A stretch of DNA of 38,821 nt from Flavobacterium psychrophilum (lineage in GTDB: Bacteria > Bacteroidota > Bacteroidia > Flavobacteriales > Flavobacteriaceae): NCBI GenBank assembly GCA_003243255.1, contig QFQM01000018.1, forward strand, positions 1-38,821, read 5' to 3'. The first letter of the stretch is position 1, and each line of letters starts with the position of its first letter. Below are positions 6,803 through 14,592 of this stretch, piece by piece. Below the pieces are notes generated by a model. That model was not told the DNA's origin. It searched no databases and saw nothing but the letters and a program-made list of their open reading frames with translations. Made by a program: the position numbers and the translations under genes.

Positions 6803-7273
6803 ATGAAAAACACAGCAAAAATTTTAGCATTTATAGTATTAACGGTTATGCCTGTACTGGCACAAACCAAAAACGCAAAGCAGATGGAAAAAAGAGAATT
6901 CAGTCCGTGGAAATGGCAGGACGAACGCAGCTATGTTCAGGCTGTTGAGGTAAAGAATGTTCAGGGAACATTATATGTTTCTGGCCAGGCGGCAGTGCAT
7001 GCCGATGGTACTTCCAGTACCGCCGATATGAAAAGCCAGCTGGAGGAAGCGATAGCAAATTTAGAGAAGGTTATTAGCCATGCAGGTTACGATCCTAAGA
7101 ATATTGTGAGGTTAACCATATACACAACTTCAACAGAAGAGCTGTGGCCTAATTTCCCTATTCTTCAGGAGTGGATCGCAAAACACGGCATTAAGCAGGC
7201 AACCACGCTCATGGAGGTGAAAACCCTTTTCGAGACCTTAAAAGTAGAACTCGAAGCTACGGTTGTAAAATAA
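6803..7273 (+). CDS. Exported RidA (YjgF/YER057c/UK114)-family protein lacking the catalytic Arg
   Basis: The 156-residue product begins with a signal peptide, MKNTAKILAFIVLTVMPVLA, then a RidA domain (about 35-156). Typical RidA proteins are cytosolic and hydrolyse reactive enamines/imines using an Arg in a PARSCVEV-type strand. Here the aligned strand reads QATTLMEV, so the Arg is replaced by Thr; the conserved late Glu in KVELEATVV is kept. Deaminase activity is therefore doubtful, and the export is unusual. An upstream in-frame ATG at 6767 lies within the predicted promoter, so I start at 6803. The signal peptide and the following linker (QTKNAKQMEK) closely resemble those of the DJ-1 protein at 8130. 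Probably controlled by the adjacent Crp-type regulator. Confidence 0.82.
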   Translation: MKNTAKILAFIVLTVMPVLAQTKNAKQMEKREFSPWKWQDERSYVQAVEVKNVQGTLYVSGQAAVHADGTSSTADMKSQLEEAIANLEKVISHAGYDPKNIVRLTIYTTSTEELWPNFPILQEWIAKHGIKQATTLMEVKTLFETLKVELEATVVK

Positions 7274-7279
7274 AACAAT

Positions 7280-7414
7280 AACGGGGCTGTCTCCAAAGTG
7301 CTTTAATAAGCATTTTGTCATCCTGACGAAGGAAGGATCTCTATTAATCAATAAGTTGAGATTCTTCACTTCATTGCATTACGTTCAGAATGACACTTTT
7401 AAAACAGCTCCGTT
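7280..7414. repeat. Interspersed hairpin element with nested inverted repeats, likely also a terminator
   Basis: The outer arms are AACGGGGCTGT (7280-7290) and ACAGCTCCGTT (7404-7414), which pair with one G-T. Inside lies a second inverted pair, TGTCATCCTGACGAAGGA..GATCTC and GAGATTCTTCACT..GTTCAGAATGACA. This GTCATCCTGA/TCAGAATGAC hairpin is a familiar type of non-coding repeat in Flavobacteria. It separates modules 1 and 2. Confidence 0.65.
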
Positions 7415-7417
7415 TAT

Positions 7418-7458
7418 TTTTTGGCGTAAGCGGTAAACTTTTGCATCTTTGTAAGACA
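7418..7458 (+). promoter_or_regulatory. Promoter of module 2 (Crp-type gene 2)
   Basis: TTG at 7421-7423, a 20-base spacer and CATCTTTG at 7444-7451 fit the Bacteroidota promoter pattern with one mismatch. Two blocks are identical to the module 1 promoter at 5349-5401, showing common descent. Confidence 0.65.
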
Positions 7459-7468
7459 TGATAATCTT

Positions 7469-8032
7469 ATGAGTATAAAGCTCCGCGAACATATAGAAAA
7501 GATCGTACCGCTAACCGATGATGAGTTTGCCTTTGTGCTTTCGCATTTTACCTTTAAAAAACTGAAGAAACACCAATATCTCATTCAGGCTGGTGATACG
7601 GTGGATAATTCTTATTTTGTAGTTTCCGGACTTATAAAGGCATCCTATACCGATGAAGCCGACAAAGAGCACATACTTCAGTTTGCTATGGAAGACTGGT
7701 GGGTAAGCGATTATCAGGCCTATCATTATAAAACACCGGCTACGCTATCCCTTTCCTGTCTTGAGGATACCGAAGTATTATGCCTTTCCTGCGAGAACAG
7801 CGAAAAGTTATGTGCCGAACTTCATAAGGCAGAGCATTTCTTCAGGCGCAAGGCCAACTTTGGCTATGTTGCCCTGCAACAGCGCATATTATCATTGCTT
7901 ACCACAAGTGCCAAAGAGCGTTACGAACAGATGCTAAGGCAATATCCTTCACTTTTTCAGCGTGTTCCTAAAACCCTGCTGGCTGCTTATCTTGGCGTTA
8001 CCCGCGAAACCCTGAGCAGGCTTTCTTCATAA
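7469..8032 (+). CDS. Crp/Fnr-family transcriptional regulator, module 2
   Basis: Another 187-residue Crp/Fnr-type protein, co-linear without gaps with the one at 6145-6708. Shared runs include HIEKIV.LTDDEFA.VLSHFT, SYFVVSGL, FAMEDWW, CLEDTEV and, in the DNA-binding part, QRVPK....YLGV.RETLSRL. The recognition helix TRETLSRL again fits GTGA half-sites. As in its paralog the cAMP-binding cassette and FNR cysteines are missing, so the signal is unknown. It starts 11 bases after a promoter block shared with module 1, and four bases after its stop come two CRP-like operators and the exported DJ-1 gene. The two sensor domains differ most at about 40-60 and 110-135, so they may have different ligands (inference). 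Confidence 0.88.
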   Translation: MSIKLREHIEKIVPLTDDEFAFVLSHFTFKKLKKHQYLIQAGDTVDNSYFVVSGLIKASYTDEADKEHILQFAMEDWWVSDYQAYHYKTPATLSLSCLEDTEVLCLSCENSEKLCAELHKAEHFFRRKANFGYVALQQRILSLLTTSAKERYEQMLRQYPSLFQRVPKTLLAAYLGVTRETLSRLSS

Positions 8033-8035
8033 AGC

Positions 8036-8103
8036 GTGATTCAGGTCACAGTATATTTGTGATGTAGATCAAACGCTTCTTTTGTCCTTTCTGCCGAACT
8101 TTG
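8036..8103 (+). promoter_or_regulatory. Tandem CRP-like operators and promoter of the DJ-1 gene
   Basis: Site 1 is GTGA-TTCAGG-TCAC (8036-8049). Site 2 is GTGA-TGTAGA-TCAA (8059-8072). Their centres are 23 bases apart, and the last base of the -7-like element GAACTTTG (8096-8103) is 37.5 bases from the centre of site 2. All spacings equal those at 6709-6777, although the bases between differ. Confidence 0.7.
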
Positions 8104-8129
8104 TACTATAAATTTTCAACCATTACAAA

Positions 8130-8891
8130 ATGAAAAATATAGCAAGAGTTCTGGTAATACTATTAATAAGCACTGTACCGGCATTGGCACAGGCTAAGAA
8201 AGCAAAACAAGTGGATAAGAAGAAAATACTGTTCGTGGTTACAAGCCATGACAAAAAAGGAAGCACCGGCGAATCTACAGGTTTTTACCTTGGTGAGGCG
8301 GCACATCCGTGGGAAGTACTGCACAATGCAGGTTACACTATTGATTTTGTGAGCCCAAAAGGCGGAAAAGCACCTGTTGATGGTTTTGATCTTAAAGACC
8401 CTGTAAATAAAGCATTTTGGGAGAATGCCGAGTACCATAACAAAATAGAAAATACTTTAAAACCTTCTCAGGTTAACCCTGCAGACTATGCTGCAATTTA
8501 CTATGCAGGCGGACACGGTGCCATGTGGGATTTTGCCGATAATGCCGAATTGCAAAAAATTGCTGCTGCAATCTATGAAAAAGGAGGAGTGGTTGGTGCT
8601 GTTTGTCATGGTCCTGCCGGATTGGTCAATATCAAATTGTCTAATGGTAACTACCTTATCGACGGGAAAAAGATAAACGCTTTTACCAATGAAGAGGAAG
8701 AGGCTGTAGGGCTGACTAAAGTTGTGCCCTTCCTGTTAGAAGACGGACTGAAAGCCCATGGTGCTAAATTTGAGAAATCAGGAATGTGGCAGCAGCATGT
8801 AACGATTGACCAAAGGGTTGTAACCGGGCAGAATCCTCAATCTGCAAAAGGAGTAGGGGAAGCACTATTAGCCGAATTGAAAAAGAAATAA
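8130..8891 (+). CDS. Exported DJ-1/PfpI-family protein (Hsp31/glyoxalase III-like)
   Basis: The 253-residue protein has a signal peptide, MKNIARVLVILLISTVPALA, and a DJ-1/PfpI domain from about 31. The nucleophile elbow is GAVCHGPAGL with Cys159 and His160; Glu56 in GFYLGEAAHPWE is the acidic partner that holds the Cys reactive, and YYAGGHGAMWD (124-134) forms the oxyanion region. This layout fits the Hsp31-like branch, several of whose members act on methylglyoxal; others are chaperones, so the reaction stays open. Export to the periplasm is unusual for this group. The gene follows two CRP-like operators and the second Crp-type gene. Its leader and linker (QAKKAKQVDK) resemble those of the RidA-like protein at 6803. 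Confidence 0.85.
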   Translation: MKNIARVLVILLISTVPALAQAKKAKQVDKKKILFVVTSHDKKGSTGESTGFYLGEAAHPWEVLHNAGYTIDFVSPKGGKAPVDGFDLKDPVNKAFWENAEYHNKIENTLKPSQVNPADYAAIYYAGGHGAMWDFADNAELQKIAAAIYEKGGVVGAVCHGPAGLVNIKLSNGNYLIDGKKINAFTNEEEEAVGLTKVVPFLLEDGLKAHGAKFEKSGMWQQHVTIDQRVVTGQNPQSAKGVGEALLAELKKK

Positions 8892-8908
8892 ATAATGATG
8901 CTTAAGTG

Positions 8909-8947
8909 AAAAGCGCTGTATCGGGAAACCGGTACAGCGCTTTTTTT
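8909..8947 (+). terminator. Terminator after the DJ-1 gene
   Basis: A long stem, AAAGCGCTGTA (8910-8920) with TACAGCGCTTT (8933-8943), extends into TCGG/CCGG around a small loop and is followed by a T-run. It faces the leftward lipoprotein gene and may serve both strands. Confidence 0.85.
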
Positions 8948-8967
8948 ATAACCCAAAGAATCAAATG

Positions 8968-9519
8968 TTAGTCCTGATAGTTGTATCGGGCAGAGAATTT
9001 TCCGTCGGTAACGGTAAGGAATTCACCACTTTCGGAATTTCTAAGCACTCCCGAAAAAGTACCTTCTACACCCCAGTCAGCAAGGGTAGTAATGGTCATG
9101 GTAAAACCTGACCCATCTGATCCATCACCAGTATAAACTGTAGTGCCGATAATGTCTCCGTTGTCATCCAGGTTCTGGATGTAATAGTTTCCGTGAAGCT
9201 CAGAATCTGCCGATGTATACGTTTCACCCTGAACAGCTCCTTCTTCCGATACGAGCTGAAAACCAAATCCGGGAGAAGTAAGATCATCGGTCAGATGCCC
9301 GCCAATGGTTACAAAATGGATGATTTCTTCAGAGGGAGGGTCGTTAGCGTTTACCTGTCGGCTAAAATCATAGTCGGTACCATTGATTTTGCAGGTCAGG
9401 TAACCTTTTGCAGCAGGATTTGTGCTTCCTCCGTCATCATCGCCGCAGCCAACTACCAATAAAGAAAAAACAAGTAATAGTAAAGGTGATTTTCTAAAAA
9501 TGAAGTTGGTTAATTTCAT
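8968..9519 (-). CDS. Small lipoprotein of unknown function
   Basis: A 183-residue protein with a lipoprotein signal: a positive start (MKLTNFIFRKS), a hydrophobic core and the lipobox LLVVGC with Cys25, followed by GDDDGG. Acidic residues right after the lipid Cys are typical of Bacteroidota lipoproteins exported to the outer surface. The mature part is Thr/Gly/Asp-rich with beta-strand character (YLTCKINGTDYDFS near the start, FTMTITTLADW and EFLTVTDGKFSARYNYQD near the end). I recognise no catalytic motif. It stands alone between a convergent terminator and a repeat-rich gap. Confidence 0.7.
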   Translation of the reverse strand: MKLTNFIFRKSPLLLLVFSLLVVGCGDDDGGSTNPAAKGYLTCKINGTDYDFSRQVNANDPPSEEIIHFVTIGGHLTDDLTSPGFGFQLVSEEGAVQGETYTSADSELHGNYYIQNLDDNGDIIGTTVYTGDGSDGSGFTMTITTLADWGVEGTFSGVLRNSESGEFLTVTDGKFSARYNYQD

Positions 9520-9712
9520 GTTTTGTAATTTTAATTATGTGATAAAAATATTACAAAGCATGGGTTTTTGAAAATTGCAACAGCTTATCGTGCATTAAAA
9601 ACCATAGTATTGTGTTAAGGATGTTTTAAAATAAAAAACGAATCGTTTGCCTGTGGATTTTGAGCAGGATTGGGCGAAGGAGGGTTTAACTTTTAATTAA
9701 CTTGTTGATTAA

Positions 9713-9893
9713 TTCCCTACGGGAAAACTTACCGTCTTCTGATTCATTTCTACCAACATTATTTCCCTAACGGGAAATGTATAAGCGCACAATATCGTGT
9801 AGCGATTTAATGATGGTAGTGATGTTTTTGGAGTAGATTGATAGAGCCTGAAAGGCTCAGATATAATAACCGGAGGCAGCGCCTTCGGGTTTT
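9713..9893. repeat. Cluster of short palindromic repeats in a 372-base gap
   Basis: The gap 9520-9891 holds no gene. It contains TTCCCTACGGGAA (9713-9725) and ATTTCCCTAACGGGAAAT (9760-9777), then at 9844-9888 a REP-like unit made of GAGCCTGAAAGGCTC followed by CCGGAGGCAGCGCCTTCGG. The last unit recurs in opposite orientation at 21326-21370. It ends at the stop codon of the PAP2-like gene and could fold in that transcript's tail. Confidence 0.6.
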
Positions 9894-10506
9894 AAACCGC
9901 TGGTACCAGCCATATAAACCAAAGCCCTACCTGAGGCACAATACCTATAAGTGCGCCCAGCAATACTTCACTTAGCGAATGCGAACGGGCAGCCATACGC
10001 GATGAGCCAACTATACCCGTGCACACTACCAGTAACGCTATGAGGTACAGATAAGAGATATGGTAATAGGATGATATGCTGATTACAAATACGGTAAGCG
10101 AGGAGGTAGCCATAGTATGCAGGCTTGGGCTGAAATTAGCCAATACCAGTGCAAGGCTAATCACGGTGCTTATTAATACGCCGGTAAAGTAATAGTACAG
10201 TTCGGGGATAACGACTATCGAGAGGCTGTACTTTATGAGGAAGAGTATCAGAAGGGCATAAATAGCCAGTGGCAGCCTTCGTTCTTTGGGTGTAGGGAGC
10301 TTCGATTTCATTTTGCCGAGCGAACGCAGCAGATAGAATATTGACATTGGCAACAATACAGTAAGTATCAGTACCTGAATAAAGGCAAGGTAAATTTCGT
10401 GCTCGTAGAAAAAGCTGTTGGCCACCACAAAGTAAAACAGCGTGGCATATACCGGCACAAACAGCGGATGGAAAATATAGGAGAAGAGAGCCAGAAATTT
10501 TCTCAT
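9892..10506 (-). CDS. PAP2-superfamily-like membrane protein
   Basis: A 204-residue membrane protein with about five or six hydrophobic segments. It keeps a degenerate PAP2 phosphatase signature: KLPTPKERRLP (about 68-78) in place of KxxxxxxRP, PSLH in place of PSGH, and SRMAARSHSLSE fitting SRxxxxxHxxxD with Glu for Asp. PAP2 enzymes remove phosphate from lipid phosphates or undecaprenyl diphosphate on the outer face of the inner membrane. The changes leave activity uncertain. The frame extends to a TTG at 10512, right after the rpoN stop, but ATG at 10506 (MRKFLALFSYIFHPLF) is the more likely start. It is co-directional with rpoN and probably co-transcribed. Confidence 0.78.
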   Translation of the reverse strand: MRKFLALFSYIFHPLFVPVYATLFYFVVANSFFYEHEIYLAFIQVLILTVLLPMSIFYLLRSLGKMKSKLPTPKERRLPLAIYALLILFLIKYSLSIVVIPELYYYFTGVLISTVISLALVLANFSPSLHTMATSSLTVFVISISSYYHISYLYLIALLVVCTGIVGSSRMAARSHSLSEVLLGALIGIVPQVGLWFIWLVPAV

Positions 10507-10512
10507 GGGCAA

Positions 10513-11979
10513 CTATATTTTCTTTCTCATCCTGGCAACAGGAATATCGAGCTGTTCACGGTATTTGGCAATCGTACGTCTTGCGATGGGGTATCCTTTG
10601 TCTTTAAGTATTTCGGCAAGTTTGTCGTCAGGAAGCGGTTTGCGTTTGTCCTCTTCGCTGATAACGGTTTCCAGTATTTTCTTGATCTCAATGGTTGATA
10701 CATCTTCACCCTGATCGTTTTTCATGGCCTCAGAGAAGAATTCCTTTATCAGCTTAGTGCCATAAGGAGTTTCTACATATTTGCTGTTAGCCACACGTGA
10801 AACGGTAGATATGTCAAGCCCAATCATATCGGCAATATCCTTAAGGATCATCGGTTTCAGCTTGGCTTCATCACCATCAAGGAAGTATTCCTCCTGATAG
10901 TGCATAATGGCATTCATGGTTACAAACAATGTTTCCTGGCGTTGGCGGATAGCATCAATGAACCATTTTGCCGAATCCAGTTTTTGTTTGATGAACTGAA
11001 CCGCATCTTTTTGAGCGTTACTCTTGTCGCGGCTGTCCTTATAGGTTTGCAGCATTTCCTGATAGTCTTTAGAAACGTGCAGTTCGGGAGCATTACGCCC
11101 GTTAAGGGAAAGTTCAAGCTCGCCGTCTACAATACGGATGGCAAAATCAGGAACCACATGCTCTACAGCTTTGGTGTTGCTTTCATAAGCCCCTCCCGGT
11201 TTCGGATTCAGGCGTTCGATCTCGTCAATGGCAGCACGAAGCTGATCCTGAGTGATGTCGTATTTCTGCAACAGCTTGTCGTAATGCTTTTTGGTAAAGG
11301 CGTCAAACTGGTGCTCAATAATATCAGTGGCAAGCGCTACCGAAGCGGTAGGTGTCTTGTGTTTCAATTGTAATAAAAGGCATTCCTGAAGGTCGCGCGC
11401 ACCCACACCTGATGGTTCGAGTTCGTGGATGATGTGCAGTATGCGTTCGGTAGTCTTTTCATCGGTATAAATACCCTGTGTAAAAGCCATATCATCAACA
11501 ATATCAGGGATGCTGCGACGTATATACCCCATGTCGTCAATACTGCCGACAAGGAATTCGGCAATCTCACGCTCTTCGTCAGAAAGGATGAAAGTATTCA
11601 GCTGTTCGATAAGGTTCTGGTGAAAGCTTACAGGTGCGGCAAACGGCATGGTGCGATCTTCGTCATTGTCGCTGTAGTTGTTCGCCTGGGTTTTATAGCT
11701 GGGAATTTCGTCGTCGCTCAGGTATTCGTCTATGTTGATCTCGTCGGCATCAATGCGCTCGTTGTCATAATCATCATAGTCGTCAAAATCCTCAGTAGTA
11801 TCGTACTCGTCCTTTTCATATTCATCTTCCTTACCGCTTTCCAGGGCAGGGTTTTCGACCATTTCTTCTTTAAGGCGTTGCTCAAAAGCCTGTGTAGGCA
11901 ATTGTATCAGCTTCATCAGCTGAATTTGCTGCGGCGATAGTTTCTGGGATAATTTAAGTTGTAAGTTCTGCTTAAGCAT
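10513..11979 (-). CDS. rpoN: RNA polymerase sigma-54 factor
   Basis: A 488-residue RpoN. Region I at the N-terminus is the usual Gln/Leu-rich helix (LKLSQKLSPQQIQLMKLIQLP). A strongly acidic region II follows at about 49-110 (EDEYEKDEYD, DDYDDYDNERIDADE). The core-binding and HTH parts include KPMILKDIADMIGLDISTVSRVANSKYVETP, and the C-terminal RpoN box reads ARRTIAKYREQLDIPVARMRK. The protein directs RNA polymerase to -24/-12 promoters and needs an AAA+ activator; none is encoded in this window. In many Flavobacteria rpoN lies directly after asnS; here an orphan gene and repeats lie between them. Confidence 0.97.
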   Translation of the reverse strand: MLKQNLQLKLSQKLSPQQIQLMKLIQLPTQAFEQRLKEEMVENPALESGKEDEYEKDEYDTTEDFDDYDDYDNERIDADEINIDEYLSDDEIPSYKTQANNYSDNDEDRTMPFAAPVSFHQNLIEQLNTFILSDEEREIAEFLVGSIDDMGYIRRSIPDIVDDMAFTQGIYTDEKTTERILHIIHELEPSGVGARDLQECLLLQLKHKTPTASVALATDIIEHQFDAFTKKHYDKLLQKYDITQDQLRAAIDEIERLNPKPGGAYESNTKAVEHVVPDFAIRIVDGELELSLNGRNAPELHVSKDYQEMLQTYKDSRDKSNAQKDAVQFIKQKLDSAKWFIDAIRQRQETLFVTMNAIMHYQEEYFLDGDEAKLKPMILKDIADMIGLDISTVSRVANSKYVETPYGTKLIKEFFSEAMKNDQGEDVSTIEIKKILETVISEEDKRKPLPDDKLAEILKDKGYPIARRTIAKYREQLDIPVARMRKKI

Positions 11980-12103
11980 AGATAAACACAGTCATTTTTA
12001 CAGTATAAAATTACAAAAAACGAGCCGTAATTGCTAAGTCTTTTTAGATAAAATTATAATAGGGTGGTTATGAGGTATAATTTTTGATAAGTCGACCGTG
12101 TAA

Positions 12104-12760
12104 TTATTTAATTCTTTCGGCGGTAAATTCGTCTGCAATTACATAAGATTGTCCCAGATTATATTCGTATGGACTTACATCTGAATTGCCAAACATCAAT
12201 AATTTTGAATTGGGTTTGTTAGCATATCCTTTGTCTTCACCCGATGAACGTTCTATGATTTTAAAAGTCAGATTTTGTTCTTCACAAATTGTTTCAAGAC
12301 TTTTTGCCAATGAGAAAGGTATTTTAGTTGTAAACATACCTTTATGTATAAGATTCATAAATCCACGGAATAAATCATGAAAAGCTAACCAACCGCCGGT
12401 TTCAGCTTCAAGAAGCTGTACTAACTGATAAACAAATTGGTTAAAGTCTTTAGGTGTTCCGGAAATGTCACAGTACAACTCATCATTATGATATAGCCAT
12501 AATAAAGGATGATCATCTAAAATTTTCATTTTGACATAGGGCATCATTATATCGAAATCAAAACCGTAAACGCTTTCAGTATTTACACAGGTAATTTTCC
12601 ATTCTTCATATTCAACAAAATGATCATAGCTTATTTGGTTGATAGATGTCGTAACACTAAAGATTTGCTTAGACGCTTTATAATGATATGATTCGAGTTT
12701 AAAATCACAATCATGATAAAATTCTTTAAGATTTGTTCTTCTGATAAGTTCTTCTATCAT
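12104..12760 (-). CDS. Hypothetical protein between asnS and rpoN
   Basis: A 218-residue soluble-looking protein without signal peptide or membrane segment. I do not recognise its family. It is rich in aromatic and acidic residues (FYHDCDFKLESYHYKASK, DDHPLLWLYHNDELYCDISG, TGGWLAFHDLFRGFMN). The gene is clearly more AT-rich than asnS and rpoN around it, codes on the same strand, and is followed upstream by a palindromic repeat at 12861-12975. This looks like a later insertion into a conserved gene pair. Possible roles, such as immunity or defence cargo, are guesses without motif support. Confidence 0.65.
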   Translation of the reverse strand: MIEELIRRTNLKEFYHDCDFKLESYHYKASKQIFSVTTSINQISYDHFVEYEEWKITCVNTESVYGFDFDIMMPYVKMKILDDHPLLWLYHNDELYCDISGTPKDFNQFVYQLVQLLEAETGGWLAFHDLFRGFMNLIHKGMFTTKIPFSLAKSLETICEEQNLTFKIIERSSGEDKGYANKPNSKLLMFGNSDVSPYEYNLGQSYVIADEFTAERIK

Positions 12761-12860
12761 TTTATGAAGTTTGAGTTCTGAATAAAAATAAAGAAAAAAA
12801 GCACCACAATATAAACTATAATGCTTGTGATATTATTGTAAGAATTCTGATTAAAATTTG

Positions 12861-12975
12861 GTTGTTGTGACAGACGTTGCAGTGCAACGTCTCTACCCTG
12901 AATTTTAAGGGTATTACGCGATTTACTCATTAATACCTTTTGTAAATATGTTGTATTGCAACGTCTGTCGTCAAT
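12861..12975. repeat. Palindromic AGACGTTGCA repeat pair
   Basis: AGACGTTGCA-G-TGCAACGTCT at 12872-12892 is a perfect palindrome around one base. An inverted copy, TTGCAACGTCTGTCGTCAA, lies at 12957-12974, so the whole unit could fold back on itself. It sits between the asnS terminator and the orphan gene. Confidence 0.6.
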
Positions 12976-12983
12976 TAGAAAAT

Positions 12984-13015
12984 AAAAAAAAGCCTCACAT
13001 TTCTGCGAGGCTTCT
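12984..13015 (-). terminator. Terminator of asnS
   Basis: Leftward stem AAGCCTC (13013-13007) with GAGGCTT (12996-12990), extended by a few pairs, followed by a run of seven or more T in the transcript. It lies about 40 bases after the asnS stop. Confidence 0.85.
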
Positions 13016-13053
13016 CAATACTGTTATCTCAATTCTCACTGCTGAGAAAAAAA

Positions 13054-14487
13054 TTAAAATTCAGCGTTCTGTGGTGTTCTTGGGAAAGGAATTACATCAC
13101 GGATGTTACCCATACCGGTTACGAATAATACAAGACGCTCGAAACCAAGTCCGAAACCAGCGTGAGTAGCTGTTCCGAAACGACGGGTGTCAAGATACCA
13201 CCAAAGCTCTTTTTCGTCGATGCCAAGCTCAGCGATCTTCTCAAGAAGTACGTCAAGGCGCTCTTCCCTTTCAGAACCTCCAACGATCTCTCCGATACCC
13301 GGGAACAGGATGTCCATAGCACGTACGGTTTTCTTGTCGTCGTTCAGCCTCATGTAGAATGCTTTGATGTTCGCAGGGTAATCGAATAATATTACTGGCG
13401 ATTTAAAGTGTTTCTCTACAAGGTAACGCTCGTGCTCACTTTGTAAATCGGCACCCCACTCTTCAATGATATAGTTGAATTTTTTGTTCTTGTTTGGCTT
13501 ACAGTTTTTAAGGATATCAATAGCCTCAGTATAGCTTACACGCTTAAAGTTGTTTTCCAGTACAAACTGAAGTTTCTCTAACAAGCCCATTTCGCTACGT
13601 TCAGCCTGTGGTTTTTGTTTTTCCTCATCAGCAAGACGCTGGTCAAGGAATTTTAGGTCGTCCTGGCAACGGTCCATCGCATATTTGATCACATACTGAA
13701 TGAAATCCTCAGCAAGGTCCATGTTGTCGTCAAGGTTGTTGAAAGCAACTTCAGGCTCTACCATCCAGAATTCTGCAAGGTGGCGTGATGTGTTAGAGTT
13801 CTCAGCACGGAAAGTTGGTCCGAATGTATAGATCTGACCCAATGCCATTGCAAAAGTCTCACCCTCAAGCTGACCCGATACGGTAAGGTTAGTTTCCTTT
13901 CCGAAGAAATCCTGTTTGTAGTCTACTTTTCCTTCTTCGTTCAGTGGTGGGTTGCCTACAGGAAGCGACGTAACCTGGAACATTTCACCTGCACCCTCGG
14001 CATCCGATCCGGTAATGATAGGTGTGTTCACATATACGAAACCTTTCTCCTGAAAGTACTGGTGGATAGCAAATGACAGTACCGAACGTACCCTCATGAT
14101 AGCGCCAAATACGTTAGTACGCACACGTAGGTGAGCATTCTCACGAAGGAATTCCAACGAGTGTTTTTTAGGTTGCATAGGGAATTTCTCAGGATCTGAA
14201 TCTCCAAGTATCTCTATGCTTTTAGCCTGTATCTCATATTTTTGTCCAGCACCCTGGCTTTCTGCAAGGTTACCCTTAACAGCAACAGCGGCACCGGTAG
14301 TTATTCTTTTTAAAGTTTCTGCGGGTGTATTTTCAAAGTCAACAACACACTGGATATTATTTATAGTAGATCCGTCGTTAAGGGCTATAAACTGATTATT
14401 CCTAAAAGTTCTTACCCATCCTTTTACTAATACATCATCAACAGGCTTCGCGCTGTTCAGCAGGTCTTTAACTTTTGTGTGTTTCAT
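13054..14487 (-). CDS. asnS: Asparaginyl-tRNA synthetase
   Basis: A 477-residue class IIb synthetase that charges tRNA-Asn. The N-terminal OB-fold anticodon-binding domain (about 1-110) includes [22 protein letters not shown]. Class II motif 2 is [24 protein letters not shown], and motif 3 is [29 protein letters not shown] at the C-terminus. The motif 2 and 3 residues fit AsnRS rather than AspRS (RDVIPFPR). It is a single leftward gene with its own -7 element near 14554-14561 and a strong terminator. Length matches the bacterial family. Confidence 0.97.
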   Translation of the reverse strand: MKHTKVKDLLNSAKPVDDVLVKGWVRTFRNNQFIALNDGSTINNIQCVVDFENTPAETLKRITTGAAVAVKGNLAESQGAGQKYEIQAKSIEILGDSDPEKFPMQPKKHSLEFLRENAHLRVRTNVFGAIMRVRSVLSFAIHQYFQEKGFVYVNTPIITGSDAEGAGEMFQVTSLPVGNPPLNEEGKVDYKQDFFGKETNLTVSGQLEGETFAMALGQIYTFGPTFRAENSNTSRHLAEFWMVEPEVAFNNLDDNMDLAEDFIQYVIKYAMDRCQDDLKFLDQRLADEEKQKPQAERSEMGLLEKLQFVLENNFKRVSYTEAIDILKNCKPNKNKKFNYIIEEWGADLQSEHERYLVEKHFKSPVILFDYPANIKAFYMRLNDDKKTVRAMDILFPGIGEIVGGSEREERLDVLLEKIAELGIDEKELWWYLDTRRFGTATHAGFGLGFERLVLFVTGMGNIRDVIPFPRTPQNAEF

Positions 14488-14553
14488 TTTTTAAAATTTA
14501 AACTTGTTTTATGGAAAATGCCCCATTTTAATGTCTTAAGAGGCAAATGCCTG

Positions 14554-14561
14554 CAAATGTA
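14554..14561 (-). promoter_or_regulatory. Probable -7 element of the asnS promoter
   Basis: Read leftward, TACATTTG matches TAnnTTTG about 67 bases upstream of the asnS ATG. I see no good TTG at the expected distance, so only this half is supported. Confidence 0.45.
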
Positions 14562-14592
14562 GTAAAAAGCGCAAAAAGGTGTATTTAATATC

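Noticed and set aside
6145..8032. cAMP-responsive CRP or Fe-S FNR
   Set aside because: Neither protein has the cyclic-nucleotide phosphate cassette or the FNR cysteine cluster.
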